Assembly: GCA_947474395.1 (NCBI GenBank) | Contig: CANJID010000033.1 | Coordinates: forward strand, 1-44,358 | Direction: 5' to 3' | From: Caulobacterales bacterium | GTDB lineage: Bacteria; Pseudomonadota; Alphaproteobacteria; Caulobacterales; Caulobacteraceae | Length of the DNA stretch: 44,358 nucleotides | Shown here: piece by piece, positions 26,542-34,592 of the stretch | Layout of the letters: each line of letters starts with the position of its first letter | Position numbering within the stretch: the first letter of the stretch is position 1 | Made by a program: the position numbers and the translations under genes | Notes under the pieces: generated by a model | Database searches by the model: none | What the model was told of the DNA's origin: nothing | The model's input: only the letters and a program-made list of their open reading frames with translations

Positions 26542-27105
26542 ATGGAGGCGGCGGGTCGCGCGGAATCGACGGGAAAGCCGAACTTGCACCAGGCGAGGCC
26601 GACGCCGCTGCTCCGGGCCTATCTTGAGAGGCGCGCCGCCCTGGTGCGCTTCTGCGCCGCGCGCATGCGCTCCCTCGCCGCGGCCGAAGACCTGGTCCAG
26701 GAGCTCTACCTCAAGGTCACCGCCGTGGAGGCGGAGACCGAGGCGGAGAACCCCGCCGCCCTGCTCTACCGCCTGGCCTCCAACCTGATGCTGGACCGGA
26801 TGCGCCAGGCTCGCCGCGCGGCCCTGCGCGACGGGAACTGGTATCGCGAGAGGGGCATCCTCGGCGGCGCCCCGGACCTTGCCCAGGAGCCCCCCGCGGA
26901 CGAGGCGGCGGCGGCCCGCGAGCGGCTGCGGCGGATGGTGGCGGCGGTGGAGACCCTGCCGCCGCAGACCCGCCGGGCCTTCGAGCTGCACAAGCTGCGG
27001 GGGCTCAGCCATGCCGAGACGGCGAAGGCCCTGGGGATATCGGTGAGCGCGGTGGAAAAGCTGATCAGCACCGCCCTGAAGCGCCTGTCGGAGAGGCTCG
27101 CATGA
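26542..27105 (+). CDS. FecI-type ECF sigma factor
   Basis: Directs RNA polymerase to the iron-regulated or surface-signalling genes downstream. Region 2 has AAAEDLVQELYLKVTAVEAE and ALLYRLASNLMLDRMRQARR; region 4 has LPPQTRRAFELHKLRGLSHA then TAKALGISVSAVEKLISTAL. I start it at ATG 26542 (187 aa), the usual size; the open frame back to 26377 looks non-coding, and TTG 26518 is an alternative. It is followed by a FecR anti-sigma gene and a TonB receptor. Confidence 0.92.
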   Translation: MEAAGRAESTGKPNLHQARPTPLLRAYLERRAALVRFCAARMRSLAAAEDLVQELYLKVTAVEAETEAENPAALLYRLASNLMLDRMRQARRAALRDGNWYRERGILGGAPDLAQEPPADEAAAARERLRRMVAAVETLPPQTRRAFELHKLRGLSHAETAKALGISVSAVEKLISTALKRLSERLA

Positions 27106-27196
27106 GGACCTGCTGGGAGCGGACCGGGGGGCGCGGGCCCGCGGCGGCGTCATCAACCTCGAACGACGGCCGGCCGGGCCGCGGGAAAACAGTCGG

Positions 27197-28201
27197 ATGA
27201 CGCGGGATCTCAACCAGGGCGAGGCGGCGCGCGAGGCGGCGGCCGACTGGCTGGCGCGCCTGCAGTCCGACGGGGTCCAGGAAAGAGACTGGCTGGCCTT
27301 CCAGGCCTGGCTCGAGGCCGACCCCGCCCACAGGGACGCCTATGACGCGGTCGAGGCCCTGTGGCTCGAGTTCGGCGAACGGGCGGACGAGGTCCAGGCC
27401 GCGCTGTCCCCCGCCGGCAAGGTCGTTTCCCTCTCCGCGCGCCGCAGGACACCCCCGTGGCTCGGCCCCGCCCTGGGGTTCGCCGTGGCGGCGGCTGCGG
27501 CCTGTGTGGTGTGGCTGGCGATCCCGCAGAGCAAGCCCCCCGTTGCGCCGCCCGCGGCCGAACGGGTCTTCCAGACCGCGCGGGGCGAGACCCGCGAGGT
27601 TCGCCTGGAGGACGGGACGCGGGTCAGTCTCAGCACCGCCTCGCGCATTTCGGTGGCCTTCGACGGCCGGTCCCGCCGCGTGACCATGAACGACGCCGAG
27701 GCCGCCTTCGACGTCGCCAAGGACGCGGCGCGCCCCTTCTTCGTCACCGTCGGCGACCGCACCGTGCGGGTGGTCGGGACCGAGTTCGACATCGCCCACC
27801 GGGACGGCCGCATCGCCGTCACCGTCCGCCGCGGGATCGTCGATGTCGCCACCGCGGGTGAGACAGCGCCGCCTGTCCGCCTGGTGCCGGGCCAGCAGCT
27901 GATCCGAGAGGCCGGGGCCGCCGGCCAGCAGGTGCGCAACGTCGCGCCGGACGGCGCCTTTGCTTGGCGGGAGGGCCGGCTGGTCTATGATGACGCCACC
28001 CTGGAGGCGATCGCCGCCGATCTCAGCCGGTACTCTGAGACGCCTATCCAGGTGGAAGAAAGGGCGAGGTCATTGCGTTTCTCGGGAGTCCTGGCGATCG
28101 GGTCGCCGGAGGCCATGGTCCGGCGGCTGCAGGACCTGCTGCCCGTCTCGGCCAGCAACGGCTCCGGCTCGGTAGTGCTGCGCCAGCGCGCCGCCTCCTG
28201 A
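27197..28201 (+). CDS. FecR-type anti-sigma factor
   Basis: Inner-membrane regulator that relays a signal from the TonB receptor to the sigma factor. The 334-residue protein has an N-terminal DUF4880 domain (ADWLARLQSDGVQERDWLAF, WLEADPAHRDAYDAVEALW), one membrane helix (about 94-111), and the periplasmic FecR domain (TVRVVGTEFDIAHRDGRIAV, VRLVPGQQLIREAG) with a C-terminal secretin-like part. ATG 27197 lies 91 bp after the sigma gene. Its TGA is overlapped by the apparent CTG start of the receptor. Confidence 0.93.
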   Translation: MTRDLNQGEAAREAAADWLARLQSDGVQERDWLAFQAWLEADPAHRDAYDAVEALWLEFGERADEVQAALSPAGKVVSLSARRRTPPWLGPALGFAVAAAAACVVWLAIPQSKPPVAPPAAERVFQTARGETREVRLEDGTRVSLSTASRISVAFDGRSRRVTMNDAEAAFDVAKDAARPFFVTVGDRTVRVVGTEFDIAHRDGRIAVTVRRGIVDVATAGETAPPVRLVPGQQLIREAGAAGQQVRNVAPDGAFAWREGRLVYDDATLEAIAADLSRYSETPIQVEERARSLRFSGVLAIGSPEAMVRRLQDLLPVSASNGSGSVVLRQRAAS

Positions 28202-30645
28202 GCGGACGGGCCGGCCCGTCCGTACGGCAGGCGGTCCTTGCCGCCGGCACGGCCCTGGCGGCCCTCTTCGCCGGCTCCCTCGCCCAGGCCCAGACCACGG
28301 GCACCCAGGCCTTCGACCTGCCCGCCCAGCCTCTTCCGTCCGCCCTGGTGCGCTTCGCCCTCCAGGCCGGGGTCTCCCTCGGCGGCGCGCGCGCCTGCGA
28401 TGGGCGCAGCGAAGCGGTGGCGGGACGCCTGACCGCCCGCGAAGCCCTGGCCCGCCTGCTCGCCGGCAGCGACTGCAGGGCCGACTGGGTCGACCGGACC
28501 GTGGTGCGCATCGTCGCGATCCCCGGGCGGCCCGCCCCGCCGCCCCGCGCCGCGCCGCCGCCCTCACCGCCCTCGGAAGCCGCCTCCGACCTCGCCATCC
28601 CGGAGATCATCGTCACCGCCACCAAGCGTGCGTCCCTGCTGGACAGCCTGCCCTACGCCGTCAGCGCGCTCAGCGGCGAGGACCTGAAGCTGAGCGGGAC
28701 GGTGGACACCGCGGACGTCGCCGCCCAGCTGGCGGGCGTCACGGTCACCAACCTCGGTCCCGGTCGGGACAAGATCTTCCTGCGAGGCCTCTCGGACGGC
28801 GCCTTCACCGGTCGCACCCAGTCGACGGTCGGGCTCTACCTGGACCGCGTCCCCGTCACCTACAACGCCCCCGACCCGGACCTGCGGCTGGCGGACATCG
28901 ACAAGGTCGAGGTGCTGCGGGGGCCGCAGGGTTCACTCTACGGCGGCGGGTCGATCGCCGGCATCTACCGCATCGTCACCCGCCAGCCGGTGCTTGACCG
29001 CTTCGCCGGGGCCCTGGAGTTCTCCGCGGCCACGACCCGGGGCGGCAGCGCGAGCGGCAGCTTCGAGGGGATGCTGAACCTGCCGCTGGCGAAGGACCGG
29101 GCCGCCCTGCGGCTGGTCGGCTACAGCGAATCCGACGGGGGCTACATCGACGATCCCGCCCTGGGCAAAGCGGACGTGAACCGCACGGTTCGCACCGGGG
29201 TGCGCGCGGCCCTGCGCATCGAGACCACGCCCGACTGGACCGCGACCCTGGGCGGTACGGCCCAGTGGATCAACTCGGCCGACACCCAGTACGTCAACCC
29301 CGCCCTCGGACGGCTGAACCGCTCCGCCGCCATGCGCGAGCCGCACGACAACGATTTCGCCCAAGCCTACCTCACCGTCGAGGGCCGCCTGCCGTGGGGG
29401 GACCTGACCTCCTCGACCGCCCTGGTGTCCCATGACATCGGCAGCCGGTACGACGCCTCGGCCGCCGCGCCGCTGTTCCGACCGGGGACGACGGGCGCCG
29501 CCGCCTTCGACGAACTGACGGCGATCCGGCTGATGGTCGAGGAGGTGAACCTGACCTCCCGGGGCCCAGGACGGCTGCAATGGCTCGTCGGCGCCTTCGC
29601 CTCGGCCAGCGACGAGACCACCGCGGGCGACCTTTGGCTCACAGCCTCCCCCGCCGCCGCCGCGCTCTACCACGAGCGCCGGACCGACCGGCTGGTCGAG
29701 ACCGCCCTCTATGGCGAGGCGACTTACGACCTCACCGCACGCCTCAGCTTCACAGCCGGCCTGCGCTACTTCCAGTCCTCGGTGCGGACGGCCTCGCTGG
29801 TGAGCGGCTTCGGCGGGCCGGACCGCGCCTTCTCGGGGCGCGCCGGCCTCGACGGCTGGGCCCCCAAGGCCGTGCTGGCCTACCGGCTGACGACGGACTC
29901 GCAGGTCTATTTCCTGGTGTCGGAGGGCTATCGCTCGGGGGGCTTCAACACCGGCGGGCCGATCGGCCAGCAGTTCTCCAACACGACCCCCGAGCCGGAC
30001 CGGCGCTTTCGCCCGGACGAACTTTGGAACTACGAACTGGGGCTGAAGGCCTCGCTGATGGACGGCCGGCTGAAGCTCCGCGCGGCGGCCTTCTATGCGA
30101 TCTGGGGGGACCTGCAGACCGACCAGTTCCTCCCCTCGGGCCTGTCCTTCACCGGCAATGCGGGTACGGGCCGCAACGTCGGCCTGGAGACCGAGCTGGT
30201 CTATCAGTTCGCGGACTGGCTCCAGGTCCGCCTCAACGGCCTGATCGACGAGCCGGAGCTGACCCAGGCCGATCCGGGCTTCCCGACCCGCCGCGACGTC
30301 GGCCTGCCGGGGGTGCCGGACGTCTCGGCCGGCGCCGCGATCGCCTACCGCCGGCCCCTGGCGGGGGGCTGGACCGTCGTGCTGGACGGCCAGATCGAAT
30401 ATGTCGGGGGCTCGCGCCTGACCTTCGACCCCAGCCTGTCGCCACGGATGGGGGACTACACCCTGGCCAAGGCGAGCGCCGCCCTGGTCGGCCCGCGGTG
30501 GCGAATCACGGCGGTGGTCAGCAATCCATCCGACTCCAGCGGCGACACCTTCGCCTACGGCAATCCCTTCAGCCTGAGATTCGCCCGCCAGGTGACCCCG
30601 CTCCGGCCGGTGACCTTCCGGCTGTCGGTGGGGATGACCTTCTAG
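28198..30645 (+). CDS. TonB-dependent receptor with STN signalling domain, apparent CTG start
   Basis: Outer-membrane ligand-gated transporter of the FecA type. Domains: signal peptide, STN domain (AFDLPAQPLPSALVRFALQA; about 36-105), a Pro-rich linker, TonB box/plug (EIIVTATKRASLLDSLPYAV, then RGLSDGAFTGR and VEVLRGPQGSLYGGGSIAG) and a 22-strand barrel ending LSVGMTF. GTG 28348 would cut into the STN domain and lose the signal peptide. Upstream there is no ATG, GTG or TTG in frame. CTG 28198 overlaps the fecR stop as CTGA and gives a good signal peptide ending AQAQ (815 aa). Confidence 0.93.
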   Translation: MSGRAGPSVRQAVLAAGTALAALFAGSLAQAQTTGTQAFDLPAQPLPSALVRFALQAGVSLGGARACDGRSEAVAGRLTAREALARLLAGSDCRADWVDRTVVRIVAIPGRPAPPPRAAPPPSPPSEAASDLAIPEIIVTATKRASLLDSLPYAVSALSGEDLKLSGTVDTADVAAQLAGVTVTNLGPGRDKIFLRGLSDGAFTGRTQSTVGLYLDRVPVTYNAPDPDLRLADIDKVEVLRGPQGSLYGGGSIAGIYRIVTRQPVLDRFAGALEFSAATTRGGSASGSFEGMLNLPLAKDRAALRLVGYSESDGGYIDDPALGKADVNRTVRTGVRAALRIETTPDWTATLGGTAQWINSADTQYVNPALGRLNRSAAMREPHDNDFAQAYLTVEGRLPWGDLTSSTALVSHDIGSRYDASAAAPLFRPGTTGAAAFDELTAIRLMVEEVNLTSRGPGRLQWLVGAFASASDETTAGDLWLTASPAAAALYHERRTDRLVETALYGEATYDLTARLSFTAGLRYFQSSVRTASLVSGFGGPDRAFSGRAGLDGWAPKAVLAYRLTTDSQVYFLVSEGYRSGGFNTGGPIGQQFSNTTPEPDRRFRPDELWNYELGLKASLMDGRLKLRAAAFYAIWGDLQTDQFLPSGLSFTGNAGTGRNVGLETELVYQFADWLQVRLNGLIDEPELTQADPGFPTRRDVGLPGVPDVSAGAAIAYRRPLAGGWTVVLDGQIEYVGGSRLTFDPSLSPRMGDYTLAKASAALVGPRWRITAVVSNPSDSSGDTFAYGNPFSLRFARQVTPLRPVTFRLSVGMTF

Positions 30646-30775
30646 CCGCCGCGAAACTGTCGCGGGACCGACATCGGCCCGACACGCCGCGGCGCGAAAC
30701 CGCCATGCCCGGCCGGCCGCGCCTTTCGCGCCGCCTGGACCTGAGGGCGCGGCTGGGGGGCGGCGTCGATACGGG

Positions 30776-31981
30776 ATGCGCATCGGCTTCCTCTTCAACC
30801 ACGACCAAATCCACCAGATCGCGCACAGCCTGCCGATCGCCCTGGCCCTGGCCCGCAGCGGGGTCGACGCCGAGATCGTCATCGCCACCACCAACCGCCG
30901 CCTGACCGCGGAGGTCGTGCGCTGCAGCGGCGGGATGATCGGGCGGGGGATCGAGCTGGTGGAGCTCGGCCTCACCTCCGGCCGGAGCCGCGCGGCGGCG
31001 GCGGTCCTGGACGCGGTGATCCCCGCCACCAAGCTTCTGGTCTATGGCGACAACCTGGACTTTTTCCGCGCCCTGGACGTGCTGGTGGTCGCGGAGAAGA
31101 CCTCCCTGATCCTCAAGACCCGCCACGGCCTGAAAGACCTCGCCATCGTCCACACCCGGCACGGGGCGGGGGACCGGGCCATCGGCTTCGACAAGGCCAG
31201 CGCCGGCTTCGACCACGTGCTGGTTTCCGGGCCCAAGATCCGCGACCGGCTGGTGCGGGACGCGCGCGTCGCCCCGGAGAAGATCTCCATCGTCGGCTAT
31301 CCCAAGTTCGACGTCGCCGACGGGGGCGGGGTCCATCCCCTGATCGACCCGAGCCGCCCGGTGGTCCTCTACAATCCCCACGTCTCGCCCCACCTGTCGT
31401 CCTGGTACAGGCAGGGACGGCAGGTGCTGGACTGGTTCGTCGAGCACGAGGATCACCAGCTGATCTTCGCGCCCCACGTGATGCTGTTCGAACGGCCGTT
31501 CGTCGTGACCATCGACCGGCTGCGCCTCGACCGGCCCGGGCGGATCGAGGAGCGCTATCTGCGCGCGCCCAACATCCACATCGACCTGGGGAGCCGGACC
31601 TCCACCACCATGGCCTACACCAACCGCGCGGACGTCTACCTCGGGGACGTGAGCAGCCAGGTCTATGAGTTCCTGGTCCGGCCCCGCCCTTGTGTCTTCC
31701 TCAACAGCCACGGCCTGGCCTGGAGGGACGACCCCAACTTCGCCCACTGGCGGACCGGGCCGGTGATCGGGGATGTGGGGGACCTGGGGGCGGCCCTGGC
31801 CCAGGCGCGCGCCGAGCACGAGACGGTCTGGCGGCCGGTGCAGCAGGAACTGTTCGACTACAGCTTCGACCTCACGGACACGCCGTCGTCGGAGCGCGCG
31901 GCCAGGGCGCTCGTCCGGTTCGCCGGCCTGGACTGGCCGGCCGCCGTCCGCCCCGCCACGGCGGTCGCTCATCGTGTCTGA
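30776..31981 (+). CDS. CDP-glycerol glycerophosphotransferase-like protein
   Basis: The 401-residue protein resembles TagB/TagF-like glycerophosphotransferases: GT-B-like fold with MRIGFLFNHDQIHQIAHSLP at the start, KISIVGYPKFDV, VLYNPHVSPHLSSWY, IFAPHVMLFERPF and the family-typical RADVYLGDVSSQVYEFLVRP near the end. It may transfer a glycerophosphate or a sugar to a surface polymer or lipid. There is no signal peptide. It starts 130 bp after the receptor and is followed by a GT4 gene 42 bp downstream. The substrate is unknown. Confidence 0.78.
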   Translation: MRIGFLFNHDQIHQIAHSLPIALALARSGVDAEIVIATTNRRLTAEVVRCSGGMIGRGIELVELGLTSGRSRAAAAVLDAVIPATKLLVYGDNLDFFRALDVLVVAEKTSLILKTRHGLKDLAIVHTRHGAGDRAIGFDKASAGFDHVLVSGPKIRDRLVRDARVAPEKISIVGYPKFDVADGGGVHPLIDPSRPVVLYNPHVSPHLSSWYRQGRQVLDWFVEHEDHQLIFAPHVMLFERPFVVTIDRLRLDRPGRIEERYLRAPNIHIDLGSRTSTTMAYTNRADVYLGDVSSQVYEFLVRPRPCVFLNSHGLAWRDDPNFAHWRTGPVIGDVGDLGAALAQARAEHETVWRPVQQELFDYSFDLTDTPSSERAARALVRFAGLDWPAAVRPATAVAHRV

Positions 31982-32023
31982 GGGGCGAGACAGCGCCCCG
32001 CACCCCGTCCAGGCTCCGGGCTG

Positions 32024-33160
32024 ATGCACATCTGCTATGTCATCAACTCGCTGGAGGGCGGCGGCGCCGCCCTGCCCATCCCCTCCGTCGCCAGCGTTCT
32101 GGCCGCCAACGGCGCGACCGTCGAGGTCCTGGCCCTGACCCGGCGGGACGGACGGGCCCTGGCGAAGATCGAGGCGGCCGGCTTCGGGACCACGGTCCGT
32201 GACGGGGGGGAACGCGACCACCTCGCCGCCCTCGCCTGGCTGGACGCGGAGGTCGCCCGCCGCCGGCCCGACCTGATCTGGACCTCCCTCACCCGCGCCA
32301 CCCTGCTGGGCCAGCTGGTCGGCGCGAGGCGCGGCGTTCCGGTGGTGAGCTGGCAGCACAACGCCTACCTGAAGCCTGCCAACCGTCTGCTGCTGCGGGC
32401 GACGCAGGGCCTCTCCGCCCTGTGGATCGGCGATTCCGAGAGCGTCACGGCCCTGACCGCCGAGCGGCTGTCGGTTCCGCCGGAGCGACTGGCGACCTGG
32501 CCCCTGTTCGCCGCCGACCCAGAGGCGCCGCAGTCCGCACCCTGGCGCCCGGGGGAGACCCTGCGGCTCGGGACCCTGGGCCGCCTGCACCCGGCCAAGG
32601 GCTATGACGTGCTGATCGCCGCCTTGGCCCGACTGAAGACCCAGGGGTTCGCGCCCCCCGCCCCCTTCGAGGTCCGCATCGCCGGCGAGGGCGCGATGCG
32701 CGGGGCGCTGGAATCCGCCGCGAGCCAGGCGGGCGTCGACTGCATTCGGTTGGTGGGGTTCCAGGATCGCCCGGAGGCGTTCCTGGCCGACCTGCACCTC
32801 TACCTCCAGCCGTCCCGCCGGGAGGGCCTGTGCATCGCCGCTCACGAGGCGATGCAAGCCGGCCTGCCCGTCATGGCCTCAACGGTGGGCGAGATGCGTT
32901 TCAGCGTCCTCGATGGCGAGACCGGCCTGCTGACGCCACCGTCGGACCCGGAAGCGCTCGCCCACGCCTTGATGAGTTTGCTGGGAGCCCCCGATCGCCT
33001 GGCGGCCATGGGATCGAGGGCCCGTTCACGCGTCCTGGACCGGTTCGGGCCGGCCGTCTTCATCAGGGCCGGCAATGAAGTCTTTGGACGGCTGCCCTTA
33101 GCTCGCGCCGAACAGGCGCCTGGCGCGCCGGCGCTGGCGACCACGAGCGGGCCCGACTAG
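32024..33160 (+). CDS. GT4-family glycosyltransferase
   Basis: A 378-residue GT-B enzyme: N-terminal MHICYVINSLEGGGAALPIP, donor domain with LGTLGRLHPAKGYDVLIAAL, EVRIAGEGAMRGALESA, IRLVGFQDRPEAFLADLHLY and LQPSRREGLCIAAHEAMQAG (EX7E). It is probably involved in LPS or capsule glycan synthesis together with the preceding glycerophosphotransferase-like gene. It ends 40 bp before the left repeat of the genomic island. Confidence 0.87.
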   Translation: MHICYVINSLEGGGAALPIPSVASVLAANGATVEVLALTRRDGRALAKIEAAGFGTTVRDGGERDHLAALAWLDAEVARRRPDLIWTSLTRATLLGQLVGARRGVPVVSWQHNAYLKPANRLLLRATQGLSALWIGDSESVTALTAERLSVPPERLATWPLFAADPEAPQSAPWRPGETLRLGTLGRLHPAKGYDVLIAALARLKTQGFAPPAPFEVRIAGEGAMRGALESAASQAGVDCIRLVGFQDRPEAFLADLHLYLQPSRREGLCIAAHEAMQAGLPVMASTVGEMRFSVLDGETGLLTPPSDPEALAHALMSLLGAPDRLAAMGSRARSRVLDRFGPAVFIRAGNEVFGRLPLARAEQAPGAPALATTSGPD

Positions 33161-33199
33161 ACCGGCGAAGATGGCGGCTCGCCAACGTATTGAAAAGAT

Positions 33200-33216
33200 T
33201 GGCGCACTCGACAGGA
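33200..33216 (-). repeat. Island end repeat (left att copy)
   Basis: TGGCGCACTCGACAGGA on the plus strand is identical to 42724-42740. It corresponds to the CCA end, acceptor strand and part of the T-arm of tRNA-Arg. Identity stops abruptly after the last base. Confidence 0.75.
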
Positions 33217-33292
33217 GAGTATGGGTACCATCCTGGGTGATGTGATCTCCCTGGCGAAACAGCAGAAATCGCCATTCTTGCCCCTGCTCGGT

Positions 33293-33310
33293 GTACCAGT
33301 GTGTGTACCA
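33293..33310. repeat. Paired GTACCA half-sites, left end of island
   Basis: Two GTACCA copies 12 bp apart (33293-33298 and 33305-33310), with a further single copy at 33225-33230. The same pair with the same period occurs at 42652-42669. Probably integrase arm-binding sites. Confidence 0.5.
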
Positions 33311-33403
33311 ATAATGATCTCCCAGGTGAGAGGGGAGCAATCATTCTGCTTGGAGCGCCAAGGGAGTCAAAAGGCCGATGGCCAGCCTCAAGGGGAGAAC
33401 GAA

Positions 33404-33754
33404 GTGACCGTCCGTCCCACAGGCAACCGCTATCTCAAAAAGGTCGAGACCGTCGGCTCCGCGACAAAACTGACCTGGATCACCGACGCGGTGAAGCCCG
33501 CTGAGATCGCGACCATTGGCGGAAAGCACCCCGTCGATCAGCCAGTGACCTTTGAACAATCGGAGGTATTGCACGAGGTCGCCGTATATTTCGCTCTCAG
33601 GGGTGCATTTATGGCTGCGGACAAGATGCTATCCGACGAGGAGGTAGGGCAGGGGCGCTCTGGCCTCGGTATGACTGCCTGCCACCCAGCGAGGCGGTTC
33701 CACCGGAGCTCCGGTCTCGACGGGTCAGGGCCCCGCCTACCAAAGGCGGGGTGA
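33404..33754 (+). CDS. Possible small protein near the island left end
   Basis: I do not recognise it. GTG 33404 is preceded by AGGGGAG at good spacing, which favours it over the longer open frame from 33221. Residues 1 to about 75 (TVRPTGNRYLKKVETVGSAT onward) look protein-like; the last 40 residues are Arg/Pro/Gly-rich and run into a CCCCGCCT/AGGCGGGG hairpin (33731-33751), so the 3' end may be frameshifted. It may be a remnant of mobile-element cargo. Confidence 0.35.
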   Translation: MTVRPTGNRYLKKVETVGSATKLTWITDAVKPAEIATIGGKHPVDQPVTFEQSEVLHEVAVYFALRGAFMAADKMLSDEEVGQGRSGLGMTACHPARRFHRSSGLDGSGPRLPKAG

Positions 33755-33794
33755 GCGTGGTCTCCTGAGCCGCCGGCGCGAATCAGGAGGGCCC

Positions 33795-34355
33795 ATGCAG
33801 CGTTCGATCTTTCGCCTTTCCTCTTGCGTGACCATCGCCTCGACGGCGCTGCTGTTCGCCGCGGGGCCGGCGGCGGCGGCGGAGGTGTTCGGCGGCGTGG
33901 CCGCCCACAGCCTAGACCTGAAGGTGGCGCTCTGCTGCTACGAGCACGGGACCGACGTCCAGTTCGGGGCCAGGACGGCGCCTTTCGCCACGCTCTGGAC
34001 GGGCGAGCTGCATGCCTACGCCTTCGGGTCGGTGAACACTTCCGGCGGGACCAATTTCGCGGCGGCCGGGCTCGGCTGGCGGTTCCACTGGGACGGGGGG
34101 CGGTTCTACCTGCAACCCGGCTTCGGCGTGGCGGTCCACGACGGGCCGTCGGAGAAGTTCCAGAAGACGCCTGACCGCATCTACTTCGGTTCGCGCGCCC
34201 TGTTCGAGCCGGAGGTGACCCTGGGCTGGCGGTTGTCGCCCAAGTGGGCGGCCGAGCTCGCCTATGTGCACATGAGCCACGCCCAGCTGGCCGGCAAGCA
34301 GAACCCGGGGATCGACGACCTCGGCGTCAGGCTCGCCTACCGCTTCGGACAGTAG
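33795..34355 (+). CDS. PagL-like lipid A 3-O-deacylase (acyloxyacyl hydrolase)
   Basis: Predicted outer-membrane beta-barrel that removes an acyl chain from lipid A. The 186-residue protein has a signal peptide (to about residue 29, AAAA-EVF), alternating strands, and the PagL active-site pattern H159-x-S161 in AYVHMSHAQLAG with a following acidic pair in NPGIDDLG (D174/D175 in place of the PagL Glu). It ends RLAYRFGQ, a barrel end. AGGAGG precedes ATG 33795. It is the first clear cargo gene of the island. Confidence 0.82.
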   Translation: MQRSIFRLSSCVTIASTALLFAAGPAAAAEVFGGVAAHSLDLKVALCCYEHGTDVQFGARTAPFATLWTGELHAYAFGSVNTSGGTNFAAAGLGWRFHWDGGRFYLQPGFGVAVHDGPSEKFQKTPDRIYFGSRALFEPEVTLGWRLSPKWAAELAYVHMSHAQLAGKQNPGIDDLGVRLAYRFGQ

Positions 34356-34368
34356 AGGCTGCGCGGTC

Positions 34369-34388
34369 GCTCCCCCTTCTGGGGGAGC
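34369..34388. terminator. Palindrome GCTCCCCC-TTCT-GGGGGAGC
   Basis: Perfect 8-bp stem with a TTCT loop, 14 bp after the PagL-like gene. It resembles the CTCCCC/GGGGAG palindromes scattered between genes in Caulobacterales, so it could be a terminator or a REP-like repeat. Confidence 0.5.
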
Positions 34389-34592
34389 CGGCAGGCCGCC
34401 CGGCCGGACTGAAGGGGCGAAGGGCGGGGTCGGTCGGGTAGCGCGCTGCAGCCCCAATCCGGCCCTTCGGACGCACTTCACCCAGCGGGAGGGAGGACGA
34501 AAGGTTTAATAAACCAATTGGGGGTCCCATGGGGGCGGCGCCTGATTTGCCGGGCGCGCCTTACGCGCCCAGCAGGCGCCAGCGGGAACAAC

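Noticed and set aside
28933-31032. 699-codon minus-strand frame opposite the TonB receptor
   Set aside because: It is a shadow of the receptor and the next gene; the composition is Arg/Gly/Gln-rich with no domain.
33098-33344. Minus-strand frames of 80-93 codons near the island left end
   Set aside because: They are read through the att repeat and the GTACCA sites, with no Shine-Dalgarno site and no recognisable protein pattern.
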